DNA from: Erysipelotrichaceae bacterium NK3D112
GTDB taxonomy: Bacteria > Bacillota_I > Bacilli_A > Erysipelotrichales > Erysipelotrichaceae
Assembly (NCBI GenBank): GCA_000701725.1
Contig: JNJQ01000002.1
Coordinates: forward strand, 1-64,000
Length of the DNA stretch: 64,000 bases
Reading direction: 5' to 3'
Below the pieces are notes generated by a model that worked only from the letters and a program-made list of their open reading frames with translations, did no database searches and was not told where the DNA came from. How positions within the stretch are numbered: the stretch's first letter is position 1; each line of letters opens with the position of its first letter. Shown here piece by piece: positions 41,482 through 50,195 of this stretch. A program made the position numbers and the translations under genes.

Positions 41482-42370
41482 CCTTGGAGCGGATATCAAT
41501 CATTTCGATCAGCTCTTCCATCAGTTCCGACTTCTCGGTGTCTTTTCTGGTTGCAAAGACAACTTCAAGGGTTGCGCGCGGATTGAGCGGAACGGTGATG
41601 ACGCCTTCCTGTTTCATGACATTCAGGGTTGAGATCGGCAGCAGCGCCACACCTTTGCGGGCCGCCACCTCTTTGAGAATCGTCTCAATATCTGCGGTTC
41701 TCACGTTTTCGGTGGAGATGTGCTGATTCTTGAGCAGATTCCAGCATACGCCGAATGACTGGGTGTTGGGATCGGCCAGATAGAAGAATTCATTCTTCAG
41801 CATCGGCAGACGGATGCTGCATTCTTCCGCATAGCGGTGATCCGCCGGCAGGATCGCAGCCATCTCATCGGTTGCCATCCGGTAAAGCTTGAGCTTTTCG
41901 GGGCGGTTGATCATGTTCTTGCGGATGATGATGGCATCATAATAGCCTTCCGCAAGACCTTCCGTCAGCGATTTTCCATCGGTCAGTTCCAGTCTCAGAT
42001 CGGCATCCTCAAAATCATCCAGGAAACGGGAGAAGATGCGGTTGAGACGGTACTGTTTGAGGATGGGCAATGCGCCGATGATAATGGAGCGGTCATTTTT
42101 CGGCCGGTATTGTTCCATCATGCGCATGGTTTTGCGGTAAGCACGGATCAGCGGTTTCGCTTTGACCAGAAGCTCTTCGCCTGCCTTGGTCAGAATGCCG
42201 GTGTTTTTGCCCTCACGCAGAAAGAGAGGGGTGCCGAATTCCTTTTCCAGACGCAGAATTTCCTTTGAAGCACTTGTTTCATACCGGTGCGGACCGACCG
42301 GTGTAATAAAGCTGTCGCTTTCAGCTGCCGCGACAAAAACTTCCAGATCTTCAATTAACATATTTTTCAA
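41465..42370 (-). CDS. LysR family transcriptional regulator
   Basis: 301 residues: N-terminal winged HTH (LEVFVAAAESDSFITPVGPH, then LEKEFGTPLFLREGKNTGIL) and a substrate-binding domain with SIIIGALPILKQYRLNRIFS. The HTH region diverges from textbook LysR, with SASKEILRLEKEFG in the recognition segment, but the overall plan is clear. There is no divergent target on the immediate left; on the right a ComEC-like lipoprotein gene is divergent with a 132-bp gap, making it a possible target. Confidence 0.85.
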   Translation of the reverse strand: MKNMLIEDLEVFVAAAESDSFITPVGPHRYETSASKEILRLEKEFGTPLFLREGKNTGILTKAGEELLVKAKPLIRAYRKTMRMMEQYRPKNDRSIIIGALPILKQYRLNRIFSRFLDDFEDADLRLELTDGKSLTEGLAEGYYDAIIIRKNMINRPEKLKLYRMATDEMAAILPADHRYAEECSIRLPMLKNEFFYLADPNTQSFGVCWNLLKNQHISTENVRTADIETILKEVAARKGVALLPISTLNVMKQEGVITVPLNPRATLEVVFATRKDTEKSELMEELIEMIDIRSKAVPSV

Positions 42371-42502
42371 TGCCTCGTTTTTGACATTATATCACGGCAT
42401 CACACCGCTAAGGCGCCTGCGTCCGCATGTTCTTCAGAAAATGATCAGTTTTCCTTCACAAAAGACAGGAATACAAGGAATAGGATATAAGCGGAGGTTC
42501 TT

Positions 42503-43321
42503 ATGAAAAAAATACTTTGCGCACTGATGATGTGCATGATGATATGTCTTTGCGGCTGTAAGGCATCCGAAGGTGAAACGATGGAAATCACATTTCTGAA
42601 TGTGGGCAAGGCCGATGCCATCCTGATAGAGACGGAAGAGGGCTGTGTCATGATTGACACAGGTCTTGAGGAAAACAAGGATGATCTGCTCTCACTGCTT
42701 AATGAAAAGGGCATCACATCCCTGCATGCATTGATCATCACCCATTTTGATAAAGACCACGTGGGCGGTGCCGACTGGATCGTGAACAGCCTGGAGGTCT
42801 CCCATGTCTATACGTCATATCAGACCAAGCAAAGCGATGACATCACATCCTTTGAGACCGCCCTGAAACAGGCGGGATTAAGCGCTGTCGAGATAAACGG
42901 CACCCAGACATTCACGCTTGGCGGGGCGTCGTTTGAAATCCAAGGCGCGTCCGGGGAATATGACAAAGATGAATCAAACAATTCCTCATTGATCGTGAAA
43001 ATCACTTTCGGCAATCAGACATATCTCTTCATGGGCGACGCGCAGAATGAGCGGATTGAGGAATATCTGAAAACCAATGACACCGCTGCGGATTTTCTCA
43101 AGGTTCCTTACCATGGCCACTATACAAAGAAACTCGCCGATCTGATTGAGGCGGTGAATCCTCAGACCGCCGTCATCACCAACGGGGCAGATGAGCCGGA
43201 AGCTTCCGAAATTGCAAAGACCGTGTCTCTTCTGGAAGAAAACGGCGTGAATGTGTATCAGACTGTAAACGGAACCATCACTCTCACATGCACGAAAGAC
43301 GGTTTTAGCCTCACACAATAA
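42503..43321 (+). CDS. ComEC-like metallo-hydrolase lipoprotein
   Basis: 272 residues. The signal peptide MKKILCALMMCMMICLCGC has a lipobox LCGC. The mature part is a metallo-beta-lactamase-fold domain of the ComEC C-terminal type: ITFLNVGKADAILIE, VMIDTG, THFDKDHVGG with metal ligands, FMGDAQ and the late VPYHGHY. It is therefore an extracellular, membrane-anchored hydrolase, perhaps a nuclease or phosphodiesterase. A membrane competence channel is not attached. The ribosome site is GCGGAGGTTCTT. Confidence 0.9.
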   Translation: MKKILCALMMCMMICLCGCKASEGETMEITFLNVGKADAILIETEEGCVMIDTGLEENKDDLLSLLNEKGITSLHALIITHFDKDHVGGADWIVNSLEVSHVYTSYQTKQSDDITSFETALKQAGLSAVEINGTQTFTLGGASFEIQGASGEYDKDESNNSSLIVKITFGNQTYLFMGDAQNERIEEYLKTNDTAADFLKVPYHGHYTKKLADLIEAVNPQTAVITNGADEPEASEIAKTVSLLEENGVNVYQTVNGTITLTCTKDGFSLTQ

Positions 43322-43355
43322 GCACCGTGGTATAATCGCAGGGATGGAGGGCAGT

Positions 43356-44789
43356 ATGAAAGCACCGTTTTCAGAATATTTAAGTCTGATCGCAGAGCCG
43401 TTAAAGCAAGTGATCAGTCTGCTTCAGAACGATTATGAATATGCCAGCGCGCTGGCAAGTGATTCAAAAGGACTCAATATCCGCATTTCCGCACATGCGA
43501 AAAGCGTCAGCGACAAAACCATGGCGAGCGAGCGGGGCATTGTGATCCGAGCCGCAAAAGAGGGCCGCTATTGTGAATATGCCTTCAATGATTTCGATCC
43601 CGAACAGCCCGATGAGCAGTATAAGAAAATCAAGGCTGCTCTGGATGAGCAGTATGAGCTGCTTTGCCTGACCGGCACAAAGATTTATGAAACCCCGCTG
43701 CTGAATGATGAGGCATGCACACTGTTTCATGAAGCTGAAACAGAACAGCTTCCCGAAACAGCTGATATCAAAGGCATTGTCAGCTCTTTCACATCACTTT
43801 GCGAAAAGGCGATGGGCATGTCGGAATATATGATTGAATGCACACTCAGCGGCCAGTCCACCCATGTGTGCAAGATGTTCATCAGCGCCAACAGAATGAT
43901 GAAACAGAGCTATGTGTATAGTGAGGCAACCGTTGTGCCGGTTGTTTCAAAAGACGGCCTCAACCAGTATGCCTATGAAGGCATCTCCGGCTTATGCGGT
44001 CCCGAACTGTTTGATCAGCTTGGCACAAAGCTTGAAAAAGCGGTGAATGAGGCGGTTGAGCTGCTTGGCGCAGAGCGGATTGTGCCAGGAGAATATGAAA
44101 TCATCACATCTCCGGAAGTCAGCGGCCTGATTGCCCATGAGGCGTTCGGCCATGGCGTTGAGATGGACATGTTTGTCAAAAACAGAGCGCTTGGCGCAGA
44201 GTATATCAATCAGCGTGTCGCCAGCGATCTGGTCAGTATGCATGAAGGCGCCTTATGCGCACAGAATGTCACCAGCTATGCCTTTGATGATGAGGGCAAT
44301 CCGGCAGGTGATGTGACCGAAATCGATCACGGCATTCTGAAAACCGGCATCTGCGACGCTTTAAGCGCGATGCGTCTTGGCACAAAGCCGACCGGCAACG
44401 GCAAGCGTGAAAACTTTGAGCACAAGGTTTACACCCGCATGACCAACACGGTCTTTGACAGCGGAAAAGATAAAGTGGAAGACATGATCGCTTCCATCAA
44501 ATACGGATATCTTCTGGAAGGAATGGAGAGCGGCATGGAGGATCCCAAGCACTGGGGCATCCAGTGCATCGTGAAATCCGGCCGTGAGATCATCGACGGA
44601 AAACTCACCGGAAAGATTGTCTCACCGGTGATTCTGACCGGCTATGTGCCGGAAGTGCTCGGCAATATCACGATGGTTTCCGATGACCGTGAAATCTTCG
44701 GCAACGGCGGCTGCGGCAAAGGCTACAAGGAATGGGTCAAGGTCGCCGATGGCGGACCTTATCTCAAAACGAAAGCGAGGCTCGGATAA
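43356..44789 (+). CDS. TldD-like metalloprotease subunit
   Basis: About 477 residues. It carries the zinc motif HEAFGH in IAHEAFGHGVEMD, which marks the active TldD subunit, and DGGPYLKTKARLG at the end. TldD/TldE pairs process small modified peptides or degrade unfolded peptides. The ATG at 43356 follows ATGGAGGGCAGT. A possible extended -10 (TGGTATAAT, 43328-43336) precedes it. The stop overlaps the start of the partner gene by one base (TAATG). Confidence 0.9.
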   Translation: MKAPFSEYLSLIAEPLKQVISLLQNDYEYASALASDSKGLNIRISAHAKSVSDKTMASERGIVIRAAKEGRYCEYAFNDFDPEQPDEQYKKIKAALDEQYELLCLTGTKIYETPLLNDEACTLFHEAETEQLPETADIKGIVSSFTSLCEKAMGMSEYMIECTLSGQSTHVCKMFISANRMMKQSYVYSEATVVPVVSKDGLNQYAYEGISGLCGPELFDQLGTKLEKAVNEAVELLGAERIVPGEYEIITSPEVSGLIAHEAFGHGVEMDMFVKNRALGAEYINQRVASDLVSMHEGALCAQNVTSYAFDDEGNPAGDVTEIDHGILKTGICDALSAMRLGTKPTGNGKRENFEHKVYTRMTNTVFDSGKDKVEDMIASIKYGYLLEGMESGMEDPKHWGIQCIVKSGREIIDGKLTGKIVSPVILTGYVPEVLGNITMVSDDREIFGNGGCGKGYKEWVKVADGGPYLKTKARLG

Positions 44790-46069
44790 TGGAAAGACTG
44801 ACTGCGATTCTGCGCGGCTCAAAAGCGGACGCATGGGAAATCAGAGAAACACGGACGAAAGGCTGGGAGTTCTATTTCATAAAGCATCAGCTTGATCAGC
44901 ACCGTGTGAAGGAAGTCAGACATGTGAATCTGACCGTATATAAAAAGAGTGAGGACGGAAAAAACATCGGCTTTGCCAATGCCGAGGTTTATCCCGATGA
45001 CACCAAAGAAGCACTTGCAAAACAGATTGACTCACTGATCTATTCAGCCGGCCTTGTGAAAAACCCTGTGTACACACTCAATCAGCCCAAAGAGGCGGAA
45101 CCCTTTACTCACGAAACGTATACCGTCCGTGATATTTCAAAGGATTTCATTCAGCTCATGGATGAACTGAAAGAAACAGAAACGGAATATATCAATTCCT
45201 ATGAGATCTTTGTCAATGAAGAGACCGTAAGACTGATCACATCCGAAGGCATTGATGTCACGGAAACATCCCCGTCCTCAATGATGGAAGTGGTTGTCAA
45301 CGCAAAGGATGAGGCGCATGAGATCGAGCTTTACCGCATGTACCGCAGCGGCACCTGTGATGCGGATGCAGTTGTCGAAGATCTTGAGAAAACAATGCGC
45401 TATGGCCGTGACCGGCTCAGAACCGTGCCGACCATGCATATGGGCAATGTGCCGGTTGTCTTTACGGATGGCAATGCGGTAAGAATCGCGGAATTCTTCC
45501 TCGACAAAACCGATGCGGCACTGGTTTCCCGCCGCATGAGCAGCTGGAAAAAGGGCGAACCGTGCGGAGAAAATCTCTGCGGAGACAAAGTGACACTCAG
45601 GGCACTTCGTCATCTGGACAACTCTCCATCCAACCGTGCCTATGACCGCGAAGGCGCACCTATCAAGGATCTTGTGCTGATTGATGAGGGCATTGTGAAG
45701 GCCTATCACGGAAACCGCATGTTCTCCCAATACATCGGCAATGAGGATTCCTTCATCGTTTCCAACTTTGAGATGAGCGGAGGAACCGCATCAGAAGAGG
45801 AAATCAGATCCGGCGCCTATCTTGAGGCGGTGGAATTCTCCGATTTCCAGGTTGATTCACTGACCGGCGATATCTTCGGCGAAATCCGTCTGGCCTACTG
45901 GCATGACGGAAATACAGTCACACCTGTCAGCGGCGGCTCAGTCTCGGGCAATATGAATGAGCTGATGAAAACCATGCGGATGAGCAGGGAAATGAAACAG
46001 CTTGCCGGTGTGCGCATTCCTGCAGCTATCCGGCTTGAAAACGTCACGCTCAGCGGAAACGGGGAATGA
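44789..46069 (+). CDS. TldE/PmbA-like protease subunit
   Basis: 427 residues, lacking the HExxxH motif of its partner, as expected for the TldE/PmbA subunit. Family stretches include VSRRMSSWKKGEPCGENLCG, RAYDREGAPIKDLVLIDEGI and the C-terminal glycine-rich region VTPVSGGSVSGNMNELMKTM. It starts at TAATG with translational coupling to TldD. No peptide-precursor gene was seen next to the pair. If they mature a peptide, it must be encoded elsewhere or be very small. Confidence 0.88.
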   Translation: MERLTAILRGSKADAWEIRETRTKGWEFYFIKHQLDQHRVKEVRHVNLTVYKKSEDGKNIGFANAEVYPDDTKEALAKQIDSLIYSAGLVKNPVYTLNQPKEAEPFTHETYTVRDISKDFIQLMDELKETETEYINSYEIFVNEETVRLITSEGIDVTETSPSSMMEVVVNAKDEAHEIELYRMYRSGTCDADAVVEDLEKTMRYGRDRLRTVPTMHMGNVPVVFTDGNAVRIAEFFLDKTDAALVSRRMSSWKKGEPCGENLCGDKVTLRALRHLDNSPSNRAYDREGAPIKDLVLIDEGIVKAYHGNRMFSQYIGNEDSFIVSNFEMSGGTASEEEIRSGAYLEAVEFSDFQVDSLTGDIFGEIRLAYWHDGNTVTPVSGGSVSGNMNELMKTMRMSREMKQLAGVRIPAAIRLENVTLSGNGE

Positions 46070-46070
46070 T

Positions 46071-46832
46071 ATGAAACTTTTTGCCAGCGATTTTGACGGC
46101 ACCATCCGCCACTATGACCGAAAGGTTCCCTATATTCTTGAAGAGGACAAAAAGGCCATCGAGGCATTCAGAAATAACGGCAATCTGTTCGGCATGTGCT
46201 CGGGCAGGGCATTCGACTCGATTCTCAAAGAAGCCCATGAGATGCCGTATGTGGATTTCTATATCGTTTCCACCGGCGCGGTGATCGGACGCGTGAACAA
46301 GGGCCGCATGGAACTGTCCTATGAGCAATGCGTCAGCCGTGAATATGCGCGTGATCTTTATGAGCGCTTTGGCAAGGACCAGAAGGTCTTCTATGTCCAT
46401 CTTGACGGATATCTTTACCGCATCGGAAGAAGCGAAGGGGGAGAAACCGCCCAGAACTTCATTGCCTCATTTGATCAGCTGCCCTTCGGACACATCCAGG
46501 GTGTTTCCATCGGCACCGATTCCAATGACACCGCCTTCCGCATCACCAATGCCATCAATCAGCTTTATCCGGATGTTTCCGCCTTTCAGAACAACGATTA
46601 TCTCGATACGGTGAAACGGGGCTGTTCCAAGGGCGGGGGAATCATCCGCTTAAGAGGCATGTATGAGGCGGATCTGATCGGCGGGATCGGCGACTCATTC
46701 AATGATATTCCGCTGCTTGATGAGGCGGATGTGTCCTTCACTTTTGATTTCTCTGATGAGAGAGTCAAGGCGCATGCCGATTACATCGTCAAAAGCGTTG
46801 CACAAGCGCTTGATATTTTCACAAAGCTCTGA
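46071..46832 (+). CDS. Cof-type HAD phosphatase
   Basis: 253 residues with FASDFDGTIRHYDRK (motif I), GMCSGRAFDS (motif II), RGCSKGGGIIRL (motif III Lys) and GIGDSFNDIPLLDEAD (motif IV). Its ATG directly follows the TldE stop (TGATATG). It probably acts on phosphorylated sugars or cofactors; the substrate is unknown. A terminator follows at once. Confidence 0.92.
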   Translation: MKLFASDFDGTIRHYDRKVPYILEEDKKAIEAFRNNGNLFGMCSGRAFDSILKEAHEMPYVDFYIVSTGAVIGRVNKGRMELSYEQCVSREYARDLYERFGKDQKVFYVHLDGYLYRIGRSEGGETAQNFIASFDQLPFGHIQGVSIGTDSNDTAFRITNAINQLYPDVSAFQNNDYLDTVKRGCSKGGGIIRLRGMYEADLIGGIGDSFNDIPLLDEADVSFTFDFSDERVKAHADYIVKSVAQALDIFTKL

Positions 46833-46868
46833 GCAGTCATCATGCATGTGCATGGAGACTGCTTTTTA
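46832..46868 (+). terminator. Terminator after the TldD-TldE-HAD operon
   Basis: AGCAGTC..GACTGCT stem with a further inner pairing, followed by TTTTT. Confidence 0.8.
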
Positions 46869-46949
46869 TGTGCACAAATGGTAAAATAAACAAAACAGGC
46901 ATAGATGGATAAGGAGAGCCGTTCTGCCTGGACGGCGGCAAACATCATA

Positions 46950-47867
46950 ATGAGATATATCGATTTTTCAAAAGAGAAGGAACAGGTTTCCGTCATCGGC
47001 GTCGGCACGATGAGAATCGCCGGTCTTGATGAGGCGGCAGCTGAAACATTTGTCAAAACCGCTCTGGATGCGGGCATCAACTTCTTCGACCATGCGGATA
47101 TCTACGGCGGCGGACGCAGTGAGATGGTCTTCGGCAGACTGCTCGCGGCACAGCCTGAACTCAGAGACCGCATGTTCATCCAGTCCAAGTGCGGCATCAA
47201 CAAGGGCATGTTTGATTTCTCCAAGGAATATATCCTGAGCGCGGTGGACGGCATTCTGGAAAGACTGCATACGGATCATATCGATTCCCTGCTGCTGCAC
47301 AGACCCGATGCGCTCATGGAACCGGAAGAAGTCAATGAAGCCTTCAATGAACTCAAACAGGCGGGCAAGGTGCGCCACTTCGGTGTTTCCAACATGAACC
47401 GCTATCAGATGGATCTGCTCAAATCCGGTGTTGATGAGGAGCTTTGCGCCAATCAGGTTCAGCTTTCCATCGTCCACACACCTTTGCTCGATGCCGGCTT
47501 CAATGTCAATATGGCTGACAACCCGGCTGTGATGAGAGATGGCGGAACACTCGAATACTGCCGCATGAATGACATGGCGGTGCAGACATGGTCGCCTTTG
47601 CAGGTCGGCTACTTCCAGGGAACCTTCCTCAATGACGAAAGATATCCCGAGCTCAACGCGCTGATGGATGAAATCGCCGCAGAGTACAATGTGGGCAAGG
47701 ATGTCATCGCCTATGCGTGGAATCTGCGCTATCCGGCAAAGATGCAGGTCATCACCGGCACCAGCAAAGCCGAAAGAATCGCCGACGCTGCCAAGGCAGC
47801 TGACATCTGCCTGAGCAGAAGACAGTGGTATGACCTTTACAAGGCAGCCGGAAACAGACTTCCGTAA
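46950..47867 (+). CDS. Aldo/keto reductase
   Basis: About 305 residues. VSVIGVGTMRIAG opens the barrel; the tetrad residues are Asp and Tyr in NFFDHADIYGGGRSE, Lys in IQSKCGI, and His in SLLLHRPDA. GVSNMNRYQM and VITGTSKAERI are family motifs. It belongs to the YdhF-like branch. The start is uncertain: the ATG at 46950 gives the standard N-terminus, while an ATG at 46905 adds 15 residues. It is unrelated in detail to the reductase at 863. A terminator follows. Confidence 0.9.
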   Translation: MRYIDFSKEKEQVSVIGVGTMRIAGLDEAAAETFVKTALDAGINFFDHADIYGGGRSEMVFGRLLAAQPELRDRMFIQSKCGINKGMFDFSKEYILSAVDGILERLHTDHIDSLLLHRPDALMEPEEVNEAFNELKQAGKVRHFGVSNMNRYQMDLLKSGVDEELCANQVQLSIVHTPLLDAGFNVNMADNPAVMRDGGTLEYCRMNDMAVQTWSPLQVGYFQGTFLNDERYPELNALMDEIAAEYNVGKDVIAYAWNLRYPAKMQVITGTSKAERIADAAKAADICLSRRQWYDLYKAAGNRLP

Positions 47868-47888
47868 TTCATTCACATTCATAACCAG

Positions 47889-47913
47889 AAAAATCCGGTC
47901 CGCCGGATTTTTT
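47889..47913 (+). terminator. Terminator of the second aldo/keto reductase
   Basis: AAATCCGG-TCCG-CCGGATTT stem with T-run, 22 bp after the stop. Confidence 0.85.
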
Positions 47914-47952
47914 GGTATCATTGTACATATTGAAGGAAGGAAACATTGAATT

Positions 47953-49452
47953 ATGATTTCACAAAAAAAGCTTCAGAAGTATCAGGACTGGCTGTTCCGC
48001 GTCAGCGCCTACAATATGGCCCTGAGCATCATCATGACCGACAAGATGACGGTCGCTCCGGTTGGAGGCGGCGAATACCGCGACGCAAGAACCGCTTATC
48101 TTTCCGGTGAGCTGTTTTCGATTATTACAGATCCGGAGATTGTTGAGCTGCTCAAAGAGATGAAGGATGATGAGGACCTTGACGGCGATACAAGACGGGC
48201 GGCTTATCTTTATTATAAAGATGCGATGAGCACACTCTGCATTCCCAAGGATGAATATGTGAAGGCGCAGGAGCTCTTCTCCAAATCCTATGACGCCTGG
48301 CTTGAGGCAAAGACAAAGAACGACTATTCGATCTTTGAACCGTATCTGAAACAGGTGATTGAGATCCGCCGCCAGCAGTATTCCTACCGCAACAGCGATA
48401 TGGATCTTTATGATCAGATGCTCGATGATTATGAGCCGGGCATGAACCGTGAGAAATACGACGCTTTCTTTGAGGCGCTCAAGACAAGACTGGTGCCGCT
48501 GATCGAAAAGGTGTGCAACGCCGAACCGGTCGAGGACTCCTTCCTGTATCTGGATTATGACATTGAGGAACAGAAGCGCTTCAGTTCAGAACTGCTCGAA
48601 TACCTGCATTTTGATGCGGATTGGGGCTATCAGAATGAGACCGAGCATCCTTTCACCAACTGGGTATGCGAGAATGACTGCCGCACAACCACCAAATATC
48701 TGAAAAACAATGTTGCCAGCGCCATCCTTTCCACCGTTCACGAGGTCGGACATGCCACCTATGAACATGATTGCGATGACAGATATGACGGCATGATCCT
48801 TTCCGAAGGAATCTCCTCGGGCATGCACGAATCGCAATCCAGACTCTTTGAGAACTATCTTGGCCGCACAAAGGCGTTCTGGGAATATCTGTATCCGCGT
48901 CTGGCGGCGCATTTCCCTGAGCAGCTTGGCAATGTGAGCGTAGATCAGTTTGTCAACGCCATCAATGTGGCAAAGCGCTCTTTGATCAGAACGGAAGCCG
49001 ATGAGCTGACCTATCCGATGCACATCCTGATCCGCTATGAGATTGAGAAGGGCCTCTTCGACGGTTCGATCTCCACCGAAGGCCTTGATGAAACCTGGGA
49101 TGCGATGTATGAGAAGTATCTTGGCATCAAGGCGGACAAGGCAAGCGAGGGCATTCTGCAGGATGTCCACTGGAGCGATGGCTCCTTCGGCTACTTCCCG
49201 ACATATGCGCTTGGTTCGGCATTCTCCGCCCAGTTTGTGAAGAAGATGAGAGAGGAAATGGATGTGGATGAGGCGCTGCGCAGCGGTCACTTTGAGAAGT
49301 GCGTCGCATGGCTCAAAGAGCACATTCACCGCTATGGATGCCGCTATGACGCGCCTGAAATCATGCGCATCGCCACCGGAAGCGATTTTGATGTGAATAA
49401 CTATCTGGATTATCTTGAGGAAAAGTATACAAACCTGTATCATCTTAAATAA
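47953..49452 (+). CDS. Carboxypeptidase Taq-type metallopeptidase (M32)
   Basis: Removes C-terminal residues from peptides in the cytoplasm; 499 residues, normal for the family. The zinc site is STVHEVGHATYEHD (HExxH), followed by the M32-specific SSGMHESQSRLFENYLGR. The tail includes SDGSFGYFPTYALGSAFSAQ, also typical. It is followed 16 bp later by xpt. Its last ~35 bp are duplicated at 50086-50120, downstream of xpt. Confidence 0.93.
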   Translation: MISQKKLQKYQDWLFRVSAYNMALSIIMTDKMTVAPVGGGEYRDARTAYLSGELFSIITDPEIVELLKEMKDDEDLDGDTRRAAYLYYKDAMSTLCIPKDEYVKAQELFSKSYDAWLEAKTKNDYSIFEPYLKQVIEIRRQQYSYRNSDMDLYDQMLDDYEPGMNREKYDAFFEALKTRLVPLIEKVCNAEPVEDSFLYLDYDIEEQKRFSSELLEYLHFDADWGYQNETEHPFTNWVCENDCRTTTKYLKNNVASAILSTVHEVGHATYEHDCDDRYDGMILSEGISSGMHESQSRLFENYLGRTKAFWEYLYPRLAAHFPEQLGNVSVDQFVNAINVAKRSLIRTEADELTYPMHILIRYEIEKGLFDGSISTEGLDETWDAMYEKYLGIKADKASEGILQDVHWSDGSFGYFPTYALGSAFSAQFVKKMREEMDVDEALRSGHFEKCVAWLKEHIHRYGCRYDAPEIMRIATGSDFDVNNYLDYLEEKYTNLYHLK

Positions 49453-49468
49453 TCATGGAGGTTGAACA

Positions 49469-50044
49469 GTGAAACAGTTGGAAGAAAGAATTGCAAGGGA
49501 CGGCCGGGTGATCGGCACGGAAATACTCAAGGTGGACAGCTTTCTGAATCATCAGATGGATATCGCTCTGCTTGATGAGATCGGCAAGGAGCTTTACCGT
49601 CTTTTCAAAGACAGGGGAATCACAAAGGTGATCACCATTGAGGCCAGCGGCATCGCCATCGCGGTCAGTGCGGCAAGATGCTTCAATGTGCCGGCGGTAT
49701 TTGCCAAAAAGGCGAGAAGCCTGAACATCGGCAAGGATGTTTACAAAGCAAGGGTGCATTCCTTCACCTATGACAATGACTATGACATCACCATGTCGCA
49801 GAACTATCTTTCCGCATCCGACACGGTTCTGATCGTGGATGACTTTCTGGCCAACGGCGCCGCGCTCAACGGCATGATCTCCATCTGTGAACAGGCCGGC
49901 GCGAAAATCGGCGGCATCGGCATCTGCATTGAGAAGGGCTTCCAGCCCGGCGGCGATGAGATCCGCAAAAAGGGCTATCCGCTGGAAAGCCTGGCGATCA
50001 TTGAGTCAATGGATGAAAACGGCATTGTTTTCAGAAAACAATAA
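49469..50044 (+). CDS. xpt: Xanthine phosphoribosyltransferase
   Basis: Salvages xanthine to XMP using PRPP. 191 residues, typical for the bacillus-type enzyme. Features are MKQLEERIARDGRVIGTEIL, FLNHQMD, TIEASGIAIAV, FAKKARSLNIGKDVY and the PRPP loop VLIVDDFLANGAA. It starts with GTG at 49469 after TGGAGGTTGAACA. No purine riboswitch is present, unlike many Bacillus xpt genes, because only 16 bp separate it from the upstream peptidase gene. Confidence 0.95.
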   Translation: MKQLEERIARDGRVIGTEILKVDSFLNHQMDIALLDEIGKELYRLFKDRGITKVITIEASGIAIAVSAARCFNVPAVFAKKARSLNIGKDVYKARVHSFTYDNDYDITMSQNYLSASDTVLIVDDFLANGAALNGMISICEQAGAKIGGIGICIEKGFQPGGDEIRKKGYPLESLAIIESMDENGIVFRKQ

Positions 50045-50085
50045 AACCGCATCGGTTTTCATACCGCTGAAATCACAACGAATGA

Positions 50086-50120
50086 CTTGAGGAAAAAGCA
50101 GCAAACCTGTATCATCTTAG
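50086..50120 (+). repeat. Duplicate of the peptidase gene end
   Basis: CTTGAGGAAAA then CAAACCTGTATCATCTTA repeats the last codons of the M32 gene (49418-49452) with a few differences. The two copies bracket xpt. Confidence 0.7.
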
Positions 50121-50147
50121 AAGGATGAGAAGGCCGTGCTGCTTTTT
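50094..50147 (+). terminator. Terminator after xpt
   Basis: AAAAAGCAGCA pairs with TGCTGCTTTTT across an inner CATC..GATG stem. The left arm lies in the duplicated peptidase-end sequence. Confidence 0.7.
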
Positions 50148-50195
50148 ATGCGCCTGCTTCGCATCTGAATCAAAATAACGCAACAGGAGGGAAAT

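Noticed and set aside
43356-46069. A ribosomal-peptide (RiPP) cluster around the TldD/TldE pair
   Set aside because: TldD/TldE can mature peptides, but no precursor, radical-SAM or YcaO gene is nearby; the neighbours are ordinary HAD and reductase genes.
49400-49470. Purine riboswitch expected upstream of xpt
   Set aside because: There are only 16 bp between the upstream stop and the xpt start and no riboswitch core sequence, so none is present.
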